NCBI RefSeq assembly: GCF_035994185.1
Contig: NZ_CP108539.1
Coordinates: forward strand, 62,001 to 126,000
Direction of reading: 5' to 3'
Source: Streptomyces sp. NBC_01217
Lineage (GTDB): Bacteria; Actinomycetota; Actinomycetes; Streptomycetales; Streptomycetaceae
Length of the DNA stretch: 64,000 nucleotides
The position numbers were made by a program, and so were the translations under genes. The notes under the pieces are model-generated. The model had not been told where the DNA came from. It searched no databases and saw nothing but the letters and a program-made list of their open reading frames with translations. How positions within the stretch are numbered: position 1 is the first letter of the stretch; every line of letters begins with the position of its first letter. Below are positions 22,438 through 31,647 of this stretch, piece after piece.

Positions 22438-24563
22438 GCAGGGCCGGGGCTCGCGTCGGAGTCGGTACGCGATTCTGCTACGACGGAGAGAGCGTCGAAG
22501 TGGTCGAGCTGGCGGCGACGACCATGGGAAACGAGGTGGTCCTCAAGGACGGGCATGGCTGCGTCCGGCGGCTGTCCCTGAAGGAGCTGTTGTTCTCCGA
22601 CCGTGCCGAGATCGTTCCTGACCAGGCCGGTCCGTCGGCAGATGACGCTGGGGAGATCGCTTCAGTTGTCCTGAGTCAACTGCGTGATGACGAACGGCGG
22701 AAAGTCCTCGAACGAGCGGAACATGTCCGCGAGGTCCTGACGGGCTACCGCTCGGGCAGTGCGGAACTCGCACGCTCAGGAGAACCTCGCACCGAGTACG
22801 GGCCCGGTGAGTCGGCCGAGGCCAAGTACGCGGCGAAGGCTCGGGAACTTGGGGTGTCGGTCCGCTCGGTCAAGCAATGGGTCGCGGATTTCCGGCGTCA
22901 TGGTGAGGCCGGGCTTGTCTCGAAGCGCGGTTTGTCCGGGCCGACGCAGCCGTCGGTCGATGACCGTTGGGTGGAGACCGCGTTGGAGGTGATGGTCGAG
23001 CACACCGGTCAGTCGAAGCCGTCGCGGACGCTGGTGATTGAGCGGACGCGGGCCCGGGTGGTTGCCAGGTTCGGTCCGGAGGTGGTGCCGCAGCCGAGTC
23101 GAGCGACTGCGTTTCGGGTGCTGGAGGGCCTGGAGCGGAGGCATCCGCTGTTCCGGCTGAGTACGAAGCGGAACCGGGATATCGCGGATCGTCCGGAGGG
23201 TCCGTACGGGAAGCTGCGGCCGACGCGGCCGGGTGAGTATCTGCTGATGGACACCACGCGGTTGGATGTGTTCGCGTTCGATCCGCTGACGTTGAAGTGG
23301 GTGCAGGCCGAGCTGACGGTTGCGATGGACTGGTACACCCGCTGCATCACAGGGATTCGGCTGACGCCGGTGTCGACTAAGGCGGTAGATGTCAGCGCGG
23401 TGCTGTTCCAGTCGTTTCGGCCGAGGCCGGCGGGGCGGGACTGGCCGCGCGGTGCGGTCTGGCCCGAGCATGGCATCCCGCGCACGGTCCTGGTCGACGT
23501 CGAGGGTGCCGTCGGTCCCGGGCTGGCCTCGCCACCGCTGGTGCCCGAGACGCTGGTGGTCGATCATGGCAAGGTTTACGTCTCGGAGCATCTGACGAGC
23601 GTCTGCCGCCGGATGGGGATATCGATCCAGCCGGCGAGGCTGCGGACGGGCCGGGACAAGGGACCGGTGGAGCGGTATTTCCGGACCTTGAGGGAAGGGC
23701 TGCTTGAGGCGCTTCCCGGTTACAAGGGGCCGGACATCCACTCTCGGGGCGAGGCTGCGGAGGACGATGCGTTCTTCTTCCTGGACGAGTTGGAGGCGAT
23801 GATCCAAGAGTGGACGGCGGTGGTCTATCACTGCAGGCCGCACGCGAGTCTGGTCGATCCAGGGGTGCCGGGGCTGAGGATGTCCCCAGCGAAGATGTTC
23901 GAGCACGGGATGGCCAGGGCCGGCTGGATTGAAGTCCCGCGGGACAAGGATCTGGCCTTTGAGTTCCTCGCCACGAAGTGGCGCACGGTCCAGCACTACG
24001 GGGTCGAGATCGGTCGGCGCCGCTACAACGGCCCCGGCCTGCCCGAGCCGGGACTGCGAAGCCCGTATGCCGGGCCGGTGAAGAACGGCTGGCCTTTCCA
24101 GGTAGACCCCGACGACATCACCCGGATCTACTTCCGCGATTCGGCCACCCGGGCCTGGCACACGCTGGTCTGGGAGCACGCGCCGTCGGTTGAGATGCCG
24201 CTGAGCGAGGACGCGTTGACATTCGCCCGGCAGTTGGCCGCCTCGAAGTATCGCTTTCCCGACGACCGGCTCGCCGTTGCTGACTTGCTGGAGCGGTGGA
24301 ACCTCGGACTGGGCACCACGATCGCCGAGCGGCGCATGGCCCTGCGGCTCTCGCGCGAGCAGGCCGCCATCGAACTTCCGGAGAGTGAGGCGGGGACGGT
24401 CGTCTCGCTTCCGTCCGTACGCAAGGCCCTCGGTCAGGACGAGGAGACCGCGAAACCGCAGAAGCCCGGCGCGGTGACGGAAACGGGTGATGACGACGAG
24501 GCCGATCTGGAGGACCTCGCCGAAGGGAACGACTTCTACGCCGATGCTCTGGAGGACGTGTGA
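22434..24563 (+). CDS. tnsB: TnsB-like DDE transposase
   Basis: 709 residues. Helix-turn-helix region SVRSVKQWVADFRRHGEAGL lies in the first quarter. The RNase H-like core has Asp in LLMDTTRLD (about 275), Asp in LVVDHGKVYV (about 377) and Glu in GPVERYFRTL (about 412). A Mu-type C-terminal beta-barrel follows, and the tail is acidic and flexible (TGDDDEADLEDLAEG), which in Tn7 contacts TnsC. It binds the end repeats and joins 3' ends to target DNA. Coupled to tnsA and tnsC by ATGA/GTGA overlaps. Confidence 0.9.
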   Translation: MSRAGARVGVGTRFCYDGESVEVVELAATTMGNEVVLKDGHGCVRRLSLKELLFSDRAEIVPDQAGPSADDAGEIASVVLSQLRDDERRKVLERAEHVREVLTGYRSGSAELARSGEPRTEYGPGESAEAKYAAKARELGVSVRSVKQWVADFRRHGEAGLVSKRGLSGPTQPSVDDRWVETALEVMVEHTGQSKPSRTLVIERTRARVVARFGPEVVPQPSRATAFRVLEGLERRHPLFRLSTKRNRDIADRPEGPYGKLRPTRPGEYLLMDTTRLDVFAFDPLTLKWVQAELTVAMDWYTRCITGIRLTPVSTKAVDVSAVLFQSFRPRPAGRDWPRGAVWPEHGIPRTVLVDVEGAVGPGLASPPLVPETLVVDHGKVYVSEHLTSVCRRMGISIQPARLRTGRDKGPVERYFRTLREGLLEALPGYKGPDIHSRGEAAEDDAFFFLDELEAMIQEWTAVVYHCRPHASLVDPGVPGLRMSPAKMFEHGMARAGWIEVPRDKDLAFEFLATKWRTVQHYGVEIGRRRYNGPGLPEPGLRSPYAGPVKNGWPFQVDPDDITRIYFRDSATRAWHTLVWEHAPSVEMPLSEDALTFARQLAASKYRFPDDRLAVADLLERWNLGLGTTIAERRMALRLSREQAAIELPESEAGTVVSLPSVRKALGQDEETAKPQKPGAVTETGDDDEADLEDLAEGNDFYADALEDV

Positions 24564-25678
24564 ACGACAGCAGTGTTCCGGAGCCGGACAATCTCGCCCT
24601 GTCGCGGAAGGAGGACTTCAAGGCGTTCGCCGAGAGCCCCCGCCGCAGCCGGCCCGATCTACTGACCCGCAAGCAGCTGAAGTCCCTGGCCACGCAGGCA
24701 CGGGCGGACTACGACCGGCAGCGCCGGAAGTGGCACGCGAACATCGGCCCCATCAAGACACCGCAACTGGCGCAACTGCACGAGGACCTGTGGGACATCG
24801 TCGACAGCAACGAGCACGACGGCGACAAGGCCAAGGGGGCGGTTGCCGTCGACGCGTTCCCGGGACTGGGCAAGACAACCTCGGTGCTTGCCTTCGCCCG
24901 CGACTTCCACCAGCGGGAGATCGATGAGTCGGGCCCGTTCACAAGCCAGGGACACGAGCGGATCCCGGTCTGCCGGGTCGGGCTGACCGGGAACACCGGG
25001 ATGAAGGACCTCAACCGGGCCATGCTGGAGTTCTTCGGCCACCCCGGACAGGGACGTGGCACCACCGCCCAGTTCGGACGGCGGGTGCTGGACTGCGTGT
25101 TGTCCTGCGATGTCCGACTGGTTGTTCTGGACGATCTGCACTTCTTGAGATGGGGACAGAACAGCGGCATCGAGGTGAGCAATCACCTGAAGTGGATCGC
25201 CAACGAGTTCCCGGTGACGCTGCTGATGGTGGGGGTCGAACTTGCCGAGAAGGGCCTGTTCGGCGAGGGAACCAACGGGCGCGACACCGCTCTGGCCCAG
25301 ACGGGCCGTCGCACCACCCGTCTGGGGCTGCGTCCGTTCACCATCGAAGCGGAGGCCGGGCGACGGGAATGGCGGCAGATGCTGCTGGCCCTCGAACAGC
25401 GCCTCGTGCTCACCGACAAGCACCCCGGCATGCTCGCGGACGACCTGTCCGACTACCTCTTCGCCCGCAGTACCGGACACATCGGCTCGCTGATGACGCT
25501 GATCAACCGCGGCTGCCAGCGGGCGGTCCGCACCGGCGCCGAACGTCTCGACCAGGAGTTGATGGACCGGGTGAAGAACGATGAGGCATCCGAGGCGGCC
25601 CGCCTCGAGCTTCAGGCCGCGTTGGAGAAGAAGCGGCTGACCAGCCGTCCGCGATCCCGGAGCCGACGAGCCGCATGA
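24560..25678 (+). CDS. tnsC: TnsC-like AAA+ ATPase
   Basis: 372 residues from GTG 24560. Walker A is FPGLGKTTS near residue 103, Walker B VRLVVLDDLHFLRWG near 190, with a sensor region LLMVGVELAEKGL. The C-terminal Arg-rich tail probably docks with TnsA/TnsB or TniQ. TnsC forms a filament on target DNA and links target selection by TniQ to the transposase. Its stop overlaps the tniQ ATG. Confidence 0.9.
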   Translation: MNDSSVPEPDNLALSRKEDFKAFAESPRRSRPDLLTRKQLKSLATQARADYDRQRRKWHANIGPIKTPQLAQLHEDLWDIVDSNEHDGDKAKGAVAVDAFPGLGKTTSVLAFARDFHQREIDESGPFTSQGHERIPVCRVGLTGNTGMKDLNRAMLEFFGHPGQGRGTTAQFGRRVLDCVLSCDVRLVVLDDLHFLRWGQNSGIEVSNHLKWIANEFPVTLLMVGVELAEKGLFGEGTNGRDTALAQTGRRTTRLGLRPFTIEAEAGRREWRQMLLALEQRLVLTDKHPGMLADDLSDYLFARSTGHIGSLMTLINRGCQRAVRTGAERLDQELMDRVKNDEASEAARLELQAALEKKRLTSRPRSRSRRAA

Positions 25679-28050
25679 GACCGCCGGCCCGCACCCTGCC
25701 GATCCGGCTGCCCCCGCTGCCCGGCGAAGCCCTGGATTCCTGGTTGGAGGCGCTGGCACGACGGCTGGACACCTCGCTCGGTGAAGTGCTGCGACATCTG
25801 GGGTTCCCGGTCAGGGAGCGGTCCGGGAACCACCTTCGGGACATTCCCCCGGACTGGACGGTCCTGCTCAACGGGCAGCAGACCGCGGCCGTCGCGCACG
25901 CAAGTGGGCTGGACGAGCAGACCGTCACGACCCTTACTCTCGCCCACTACGACTCCAGGGCCGCGCGCATCGACTTCCAGCGTCGGTACGTGAACCGGCA
26001 CGTTCTCTGGGGCCGCAGTCGAGGCTCCCGGTTCTGTCCAGACTGCCTGAGGGATACCGACGGCCGATGGCAGCTGTTCTGGCGACTGGGTTGGGCGTTC
26101 GCCTGTCCCCGTCACGGCCGCCTGCTGGCGGACTGTTGTCCGCAGTGCGGACGTATCCCCCGTCAGCGCCCCCGCTCGGGCAGGGTCGTCCCTCACCCGG
26201 GAGTCTGCGGCAATCCGTCCGCCCACCAGGATGGTCGAGGTCCTGGGGGCTGCGGTTTCGATTTCTCACGGACTCATACGCTCTGGCTGCCTGCAGCACA
26301 TCCCGCGCTCGCGGCGCAGGAGAAGCTGAGGGATGTCATTGAGTCCGGAACCGCAGCCTTCGGCACCTACGCGATCAGCCCCCAGCAGTCCCAGACGGCA
26401 CTGGCAGATGTCCGGGCTATCGGTGGGCGGGTGCTGGCCGACCTTCCAGAGCACGTCGCCAGAAGCCTGGTTCCGGCGGACATCGCCGAGGAGCATTTCA
26501 CCCCCGACCCGGGCTCCCGGCTCGCCCTGCGGGCGACTGAACGGCCCGGTTTTATGGCGCCACCACGAGCGGCGAGTATTGCCGTCGGGGCGATCATCGC
26601 CCTGCACGTTCTTGATCAGCCCGACATCCACCAGGCAGGGGCCGCGATGCGCGGCTTACTGGAGGCGATGCGGGACGAGCTCTGGCAGATCACCTCCACC
26701 AGCATCGATAGCTGGGGACGTGGCCTGAGCCCCGTGCTGAAGGGAGTTCAACTGGCGGCGCTGGCACCGTCCTTGCGCCCTAGCGAACACATCCGATATT
26801 GCACACCCACCGACCTGCCCAGACGCCCGGGAAAGACCAGCCAGGACATCGCCCAACGGGCCCGGAAGATCCCGAGCACGTTCTGGAAGTTATGGACAAC
26901 ACGGCTCGTCCCATCCGATGGCGTCTATCCCCGCACGCTCGCCCCGGTCCTGGCCGCCATGCTCCTGACCGTCGACAGCCGGACTACCTTCGAGGAAGCC
27001 GCCGCCTACCTCGGAGGAGTCACCGACAGAATCGACATCTCCCGCATCCTGCAGATGCTCGACGACCAGCCGCATTGGCCGGACACCGTTAGAGCTCTGG
27101 TTCGGTTGGCCGACCACCTCGATGCTGTTCACGTTCCCGTCGACTACCGGCGACGCCGTGGTCTGGACTACACGAATCTGCTGCCGACCGAACGCTGGCT
27201 GGAGATCTGCCGCCGCACAGACACAAGCCCGGGAAGCGGCCGCCGTGAACGCATTGCCCGCAGCCACCTGTTCCAGCGCATCAGTGGGCTTCCCCTCGAA
27301 GCGGCCCCCGACCACCAAAGACTCAACGAAGCAGAGTTCCGAGCCCAAGCCGCCCGTTTTGCCGCCGTGCAAACCCCCAAGCTGGCCGAAGCGCTGGCCT
27401 ACGAAGCCAGAATCTTCCTCGCCGAGCACCGTATCCGCGACGAGCCCGTGACCTGGCATCCTCCCGCCACTTTGCTGAGCGGACTCGAACTTCCCGGTCC
27501 CGACCCAGCACACATCGACGTCTCCCGTCTGCACCGACTCGTTCGCCAGCACAAAAACCCGGTTCAGTACGCAGCCGATGTCCTCGGCACGAGCATCGAG
27601 GCGGTCCGGCACATTCTGGACGAACGCCCAGCACCCGAACCTCCGCCGAAGAGCACAGTGAGACCCATGCCCCGCATCCGCATGCGGGCACGCCAGGAAG
27701 TGCCGCCCGACACCTTCTCCCGCCTCTACCTCGACGAGCACCGCTCTCTTGACGACATCGCCGAGCTCACCGGCTTCTCCCGGAAGGTGCTGACCGCTCT
27801 CGCGCGGGAATACGGCGTCTCTCTGCGCAGCGGGAACCGGGACTACAGACGTCGCGGAGTAGTCGAGAAGGACTGGCTGACGGAGCAGTACGTCGTCCAT
27901 CGCCGGACGCTGGCCGACCTCGCCCGAGAGAAGGACATGAGCCCCACGAACATGGCCCGATGGGCCCACACCCACAACATCCCCCTCCGCTCTCCTGGAG
28001 GAAGAAGCCACCACACTGCCCTCCGCGCAACCGATCACGCCGAGGAGTAG
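25675..28050 (+). CDS. tniQ: TniQ/TnsD-like target-selection protein (791 aa)
   Basis: ATG 25675 in an ATGA overlap. The TniQ domain begins LPIRLPPLPGEALDSWLEAL and carries zinc ligands CPDCL (about 121), CPRHG, CCPQCGR and further Cys/His up to about 205. The long middle is helical. The last 120 residues contain two related helix-turn-helix units (SLDDIAELTGFSRKVLTALA and TLADLAREKDMSPTNMARWA). The length is that of a TnsD that reads DNA sequence itself, not of a short CRISPR-linked TniQ. It presumably chose the site inside the split gene (inference). Confidence 0.87.
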   Translation: MRPPARTLPIRLPPLPGEALDSWLEALARRLDTSLGEVLRHLGFPVRERSGNHLRDIPPDWTVLLNGQQTAAVAHASGLDEQTVTTLTLAHYDSRAARIDFQRRYVNRHVLWGRSRGSRFCPDCLRDTDGRWQLFWRLGWAFACPRHGRLLADCCPQCGRIPRQRPRSGRVVPHPGVCGNPSAHQDGRGPGGCGFDFSRTHTLWLPAAHPALAAQEKLRDVIESGTAAFGTYAISPQQSQTALADVRAIGGRVLADLPEHVARSLVPADIAEEHFTPDPGSRLALRATERPGFMAPPRAASIAVGAIIALHVLDQPDIHQAGAAMRGLLEAMRDELWQITSTSIDSWGRGLSPVLKGVQLAALAPSLRPSEHIRYCTPTDLPRRPGKTSQDIAQRARKIPSTFWKLWTTRLVPSDGVYPRTLAPVLAAMLLTVDSRTTFEEAAAYLGGVTDRIDISRILQMLDDQPHWPDTVRALVRLADHLDAVHVPVDYRRRRGLDYTNLLPTERWLEICRRTDTSPGSGRRERIARSHLFQRISGLPLEAAPDHQRLNEAEFRAQAARFAAVQTPKLAEALAYEARIFLAEHRIRDEPVTWHPPATLLSGLELPGPDPAHIDVSRLHRLVRQHKNPVQYAADVLGTSIEAVRHILDERPAPEPPPKSTVRPMPRIRMRARQEVPPDTFSRLYLDEHRSLDDIAELTGFSRKVLTALAREYGVSLRSGNRDYRRRGVVEKDWLTEQYVVHRRTLADLAREKDMSPTNMARWAHTHNIPLRSPGGRSHHTALRATDHAEE

Positions 28051-28058
28051 GGAGGGAG

Positions 28059-28916
28059 TCAGTCCCGACGCTGACTGCTGGAGCCAGCCATTGCTGGCCC
28101 GCAGTTCGCCGGAAGTCTCTCCACCACCATGGAGATGGCCTCCTCTGCCGTGTCAGCTTCACCGACGACTGTCCCGCGGGAAGGCCCGCAGACTCGGTAT
28201 CGTCCGTCGCTCAGTGGGTCGACGAACGGCACGTCCCATGAGTACGGGAACCCGGTGCAGGTCGTGAAGTGAAGTGACCAGTGGCTGGTGAACGGATACA
28301 ACTGCCGCAGCTTCGGGTCGGTCGACGCAGTCTCGGCGAGCGCCAGTGTCTGGCGGGCGAGGTCGAGACGATCGGCCTCCTGGCGCAAGTCCTCCAAGAG
28401 GAGCCGCCACTGCACAGTGACCGCTTCGGCTGGACCGCGTTCATGCGCTTCGGCCAGTTCGCTCACCTTGATGAAGGGGGCAGCCTTCTCGATCTCGCGG
28501 AGCCGGGCCCCGTTTCGCCAACCTGCTGCGGCTCGGGCCAGCTTTTCCAGATCGGAGGTCGAGCCCGAGAGCAGTTGAACGCCTTGACGCAGGCCATTGA
28601 TGTTGAACCAACGGCTCTCTGACCCGATGAAGATCCAGCAGGGTTCCCGGTCAGGAGCTGTGCTGGCCACGCTGGCTGTCCGCAGCGGGTCCGAGTCGTC
28701 GCTCAGCACCGCATCTAGGTCCAGCCCCTGCTCGGCAGCAGCCAGTGCCAAGGCCGCAGCCAGACTGCCGGCAGCCGCAAGATCCGGATAGAGAACAGGG
28801 TCGGCGGGAGTTGGTTCGTGTCGAGCGGGGCGCGGGGAGTTCGAGGTCACCGCCGGAGTCTGCCGTCTGCGCTGAGGAAATGGCCACCCTCGTGAGACGG
28901 ATCTTCCATGCCGCAC
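28059..28916 (-). CDS. DUF6193-like protein, transposon cargo (285 aa)
   Basis: Reverse gene between tniQ and the right transposon end; the two stops face each other 8 bp apart. Conserved-looking stretches include DPVLYPDLAAAGSLAAAL, AARAAAGWRNGARLREIEKA and LRQLYPFTSHWSLHFTTCTG, which I recall from the actinobacterial DUF6193 family. The start is uncertain (ATG 28916, GTG 28850), since the region also contains TnsB-type sites. It is the only cargo gene; role unknown. Confidence 0.7.
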   Translation of the reverse strand: MRHGRSVSRGWPFPQRRRQTPAVTSNSPRPARHEPTPADPVLYPDLAAAGSLAAALALAAAEQGLDLDAVLSDDSDPLRTASVASTAPDREPCWIFIGSESRWFNINGLRQGVQLLSGSTSDLEKLARAAAGWRNGARLREIEKAAPFIKVSELAEAHERGPAEAVTVQWRLLLEDLRQEADRLDLARQTLALAETASTDPKLRQLYPFTSHWSLHFTTCTGFPYSWDVPFVDPLSDGRYRVCGPSRGTVVGEADTAEEAISMVVERLPANCGPAMAGSSSQRRD

Positions 28917-28982
28917 GGTGAGACAGGTCGCACCGCACCAGGTCAGCGGGCTGTGTCATGCCATGAGACGCGAGATCCTACA
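28892..28982. promoter_or_regulatory. Right transposon end with TnsB-type sites
   Basis: GTGAGAC at 28892 and 28918, ATGAGAC at 28963, then the tip ...GAGATCCTACA ending at 28982. The orientation is opposite to the first two sites of the left end, as expected for the two ends of a Tn7-like element. The followed GCTCG is the target duplication. Confidence 0.72.
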
Positions 28983-28987
28983 GCTCG

Positions 28988-29217
28988 CCGCGATCCTGCG
29001 CGAACTCATCGAGGACACCGACCCGCCCGGCGGCTTCATCCCGTTCCTCGCGCAGTTGGTCACCACCGCCGCGCGGCGAGCCGAGCAGATCGAGCCCGAC
29101 CGCGACGGCGACGCCTCCTGCCCACTGCACGAGGCCGCCGACCTGATCACCGACAACGCCGGGATGCGCCTGATCTGGGCTGCCCGCGCCCTCGAACCGC
29201 AAGGAGATCCCCAATGA
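28988..29217 (+). pseudogene. 3' part of the gene interrupted by the Tn7-like transposon
   Basis: Continues the frame of 21407-21527 after the second GCTCG: AAILRELIEDTDPPGGFIPF, then AARRAEQIEPDRDGDASCPL and a polar C-terminus ending at TGA 29215-29217. That stop overlaps the next ATG (ATGA), showing that the original operon was recombinase, XRE, zinc protein, GNAT, 73-aa, 116-aa and kinase genes. Confidence 0.8.
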
Positions 29218-29429
29218 CCGCGCTGCTCGATCTGGAACTCAGCAAGAACGCCCTGGTGGTACTCATCGGGCCCTCCGGTGCCGGGAAGTCGACGCTCGCC
29301 CGCACCTGGCCCGCGTCCCAGGTGCTCTCCCTCGACGCTCTGCGCGGCGCGGTGAGCGACGACTTCTCTAATAAGACCCACCGAGGCTCCATCCGGCAGA
29401 CTCGGTGCCTGGTAGCCGCCGGCGGGTGA
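29214..29429 (+). pseudogene. Truncated P-loop kinase-like gene
   Basis: ATG 29214 overlaps the previous stop. The first 52 residues are a P-loop ATPase of polynucleotide-kinase type: VVLIGPSGAGKSTLARTWP (Walker A) and SLDALRGAVSDD. From about 29365 the sequence loses this character and stops at 29429, just before the IS110 transposase region. The rest of the kinase is not found on the other side, so the insertion came with a deletion or rearrangement. Confidence 0.65.
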
Positions 29430-29439
29430 GCACTCTTTC

Positions 29440-29605
29440 TTCCCTGGACTTCGAGTCCTGTTGACAGATCGTGCCCCTGCCGGTCGGCCAGGAGCGGAAT
29501 CGCTGATGGGATGTCGTGCCCGCCCGATTGCGGCGTGAGCACAGCCTTATTAGGTCGCTGATGGTTCTCCTGCGGGCTGCTACCGATCGAGGTCGATGAC
29601 GGAGG
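29440..29605 (+). ncRNA. Candidate IS110 bridge-RNA region
   Basis: Non-coding stretch upstream of an IS110-type transposase. In the IS110 group the left non-coding end is known to encode a bridge RNA with target- and donor-binding loops. Imperfect stems are visible (for example CGGAATCG near 29493 with CGATTGCG near 29521), and CTAATAAG at the left junction (29368) recurs inverted as CTTATTAG near 29547. Boundaries are guesses. Confidence 0.3.
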
Positions 29606-29612
29606 AGACGAG

Positions 29613-30830
29613 TTGCTGTTCGTTGGGGACGACTGGGCCCAGGACCACCACGACGTCGAGCTCATGGACGCCACGGGTCGCCGACTGTCCAAGGCTCGGC
29701 TGCCGGAAGGCGTGGCGGGCATCGAGCGATTGCACGCGATGATCGGGGCCGAGCTCGGCGAGGACAGCAAGGCCGAGGTGGTGATCGGGATCGAGACCGA
29801 TCGAGGCCCGTGGGTGCAGGCGCTGATCGCCGCGGGCTACACGGTGTACGCGGTCAACCCGCTGCAGGCTTCACGGTATCGGGAACGCCTGGCGGTGTCG
29901 GGGGCCAAGAGTGACGCGGCCGATGCGCACATGCTCGCCGACATGGTGCGCACCGACTCCCACCAGCTGCGCCCGGTTTCCGGGGACACTGCCGACGCTG
30001 AAGCGGTCAAGGTGGTGACGCGCATTCACAAGACCCTGATCTGGGAGCGGACCCGCACCATGCAGCGGCTGAGGCACGCCCTGCTCGACTACTTCCCCGC
30101 CGCCTTGGAGGCGTTCGAGGACCTGGACGCCCCCGACGTCTTGGAGCTGCTGGCCAAAGCGCCTGATCCGGTCACCGCAGCGAAGCTGACGACCACACAG
30201 ATCAGTGCGGCCCTCAAGCGCGCCCGCCGACGCAACATCGCCGACAAGGCCACCAAGATCCAGGCCGTCCTGCGTGCCAAACACCTGGGTCAGCCTGCCG
30301 CTGTGACCGCGGCCTACGCCGACTCGGTGCGCGCTCTTGTCGCGCTGCTGGTCACCTTGAACGAGCAGGTCAAGTTCCTGCACAGGCAGGTCGAGGACTT
30401 CTTCGGCCGGCACCCGGACGCTGAGATCATCCGGTCCCAGCCCGGACTGGGCCCGATACTCAGCGCCCGGGCCCTCGCAGAATTCGGCGACGACCCGCAC
30501 CGCTACGCCAGTGCGAAGGCCCGTAAGAACTATGCAGGTACCAGCCCGATCACCCGCGCCTCCGGCAGGAAGAAGGTCGTGACCGCGCGGTACGTACGCA
30601 ACGACCGACTCATCGACGCCCTGATCGCCCAGGCATTCTCAGCACTGCGGGTCTCCACCGGAGCCAGGACCTACTACGAGCGGCAACGAGCTCGCGGCAT
30701 CGAATTCAATGCCGCTCTGCGCCAACTCGCCAACCGGCTCGTCGGCATCCTGCACGGCTGTCTCAAAGCCGGTACACCGTACGACGAGGCGACAGCTTGG
30801 TCCCAGCAAGCCCACGCACTCGCCGCGTGA
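29613..30830 (+). CDS. IS110-family transposase (405 aa)
   Basis: TTG 29613 with GGAGGAGA upstream. The N-terminal RuvC-like DEDD domain has Asp in VGDDWAQ, Glu in VIGIETDRGPW and the pair in GAKSDAADAHMLADM. The middle is coiled. The C-terminal domain has QPGLGPILSARALAEFGDD and GTSPITRASGRKK, which holds the catalytic Ser. IS110 elements lack terminal inverted repeats, so ends cannot be set by eye. The next gene's stop is only 2 bp after this stop, suggesting the element's right end reaches into or beyond it. Confidence 0.9.
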   Translation: MLFVGDDWAQDHHDVELMDATGRRLSKARLPEGVAGIERLHAMIGAELGEDSKAEVVIGIETDRGPWVQALIAAGYTVYAVNPLQASRYRERLAVSGAKSDAADAHMLADMVRTDSHQLRPVSGDTADAEAVKVVTRIHKTLIWERTRTMQRLRHALLDYFPAALEAFEDLDAPDVLELLAKAPDPVTAAKLTTTQISAALKRARRRNIADKATKIQAVLRAKHLGQPAAVTAAYADSVRALVALLVTLNEQVKFLHRQVEDFFGRHPDAEIIRSQPGLGPILSARALAEFGDDPHRYASAKARKNYAGTSPITRASGRKKVVTARYVRNDRLIDALIAQAFSALRVSTGARTYYERQRARGIEFNAALRQLANRLVGILHGCLKAGTPYDEATAWSQQAHALAA

Positions 30831-30832
30831 CG

Positions 30833-31360
30833 CTACAACTCGGGCAACCGGTCAACGAGTGTGGGGGACCGCCGCTCTTCCAGCCAGTAGAGGTAGACCC
30901 GCAGGTCAGTTGCCAGGTCACCGCCGATGTAGAGCTCGAAGTCGCGGACGGAAGCGGCTATGCCCTGGCCTGCCCGGGCATCGCTCTCGTCCCATTTGCT
31001 CCGCTGATCGGACAGGTACTGCATGACCTGGCTGCGATTGCTCCACCACTCCCGGACCGTTTCCGGTGTCCATCGCGAGTCGCCATCACAGCCGTACCCG
31101 AGGAATGGGTCGTTGTCTGCCGCCTCGACCAGCAGGGCCGTGTCCGCAGGCGTTCTGGGCTGGCGATAGACGTACTCGCTGAGGTACTCGCCCCCATAGA
31201 GGACGTGAGCGGGTGCCGAAAGCCGTCCCGTCCAGCAGGTGTCGGTCTCCCCGCCGTAGAAGGGCCCGGGGACGTTGAGCCACAGTCGGTCTTCCCAACG
31301 GCCCCGAAAGGCATCGCGGTCCTTGCCGAGGATGGCCACTGGGTCGAAGTAGAGCGTCAC
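30833..31360 (-). CDS. Hypothetical protein (175 aa)
   Basis: Reverse gene, ATG 31360, stop TAG at 30833-30835. The soluble product is rich in aromatic residues (YRQPRTPADTALLVEAADND; YLYWLEERRSPTLVDRLPEL) and has normal alpha-beta composition. No family recognised. Its 3' end abuts the IS110 transposase stop, so the C-terminus may have been changed by that insertion. Confidence 0.6.
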   Translation of the reverse strand: MTLYFDPVAILGKDRDAFRGRWEDRLWLNVPGPFYGGETDTCWTGRLSAPAHVLYGGEYLSEYVYRQPRTPADTALLVEAADNDPFLGYGCDGDSRWTPETVREWWSNRSQVMQYLSDQRSKWDESDARAGQGIAASVRDFELYIGGDLATDLRVYLYWLEERRSPTLVDRLPEL

Positions 31361-31647
31361 CCGCCGAGACTAGGGCATCCGTTCGAGCTGAACGACGGGC
31401 CGCCGATGGGAAGGAGACTGCCTGGTCCCCCTGGGCTCACGCACTCGCCGTTTGACTCTCCAGCTCATGGGATGTCTGTCAAGTCCAGCGTGTTGAGCCG
31501 GAGCTGACCACCTCTGAACCGAACCAGGGAGCCGCCTACGGCCTTCGACGCTCAGGGGCGCTTTCGCGTGGGGCACTCGTCGGCCTCTCGAAGTCGGACG
31601 ACGGCAGGCGCGAAACCTATCGTGCGCGCCTGCCGCATTGCGGCCTG
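31361..31647. other. Intergenic stretch with terminator hairpin
   Basis: No convincing gene. GGCAGGCGCG (31603-31612) pairs with CGCGCCTGCC (31625-31634) over a 12-nt loop, placed 14 bp past the stop of the reverse VOC gene, so it is a likely terminator for it. The remaining sequence shows nothing recognised. Confidence 0.6.

Larger units (their letters stand above)
21528..28982. mobile_element. Complete Tn7-like transposon (7,455 bp)
   Basis: Both ends begin 5'-TGTAGG(G/A)TCTC, the left at 21528 and the right, in complement, at 28982. The same five bases GCTCG flank it on both sides (21523-21527 and 28983-28987), the 5-bp duplication typical of Tn7 transposition. Inside are coupled tnsA-, tnsB-, tnsC- and tniQ-type genes and one reverse cargo gene. 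No Cas genes or CRISPR repeats are present. It lies within a small coding gene of the recombinase operon rather than at a glmS site. Confidence 0.92.

Noticed and set aside
21528..28982. CRISPR-associated transposon
   Set aside because: No Cas genes, no repeat-spacer array, and TniQ is long with its own HTH units, as in TnsD-type targeting.
31370..31576. Small reverse frame in the intergenic stretch
   Set aside because: No ribosome site and no recognisable composition; the region reads as non-coding.
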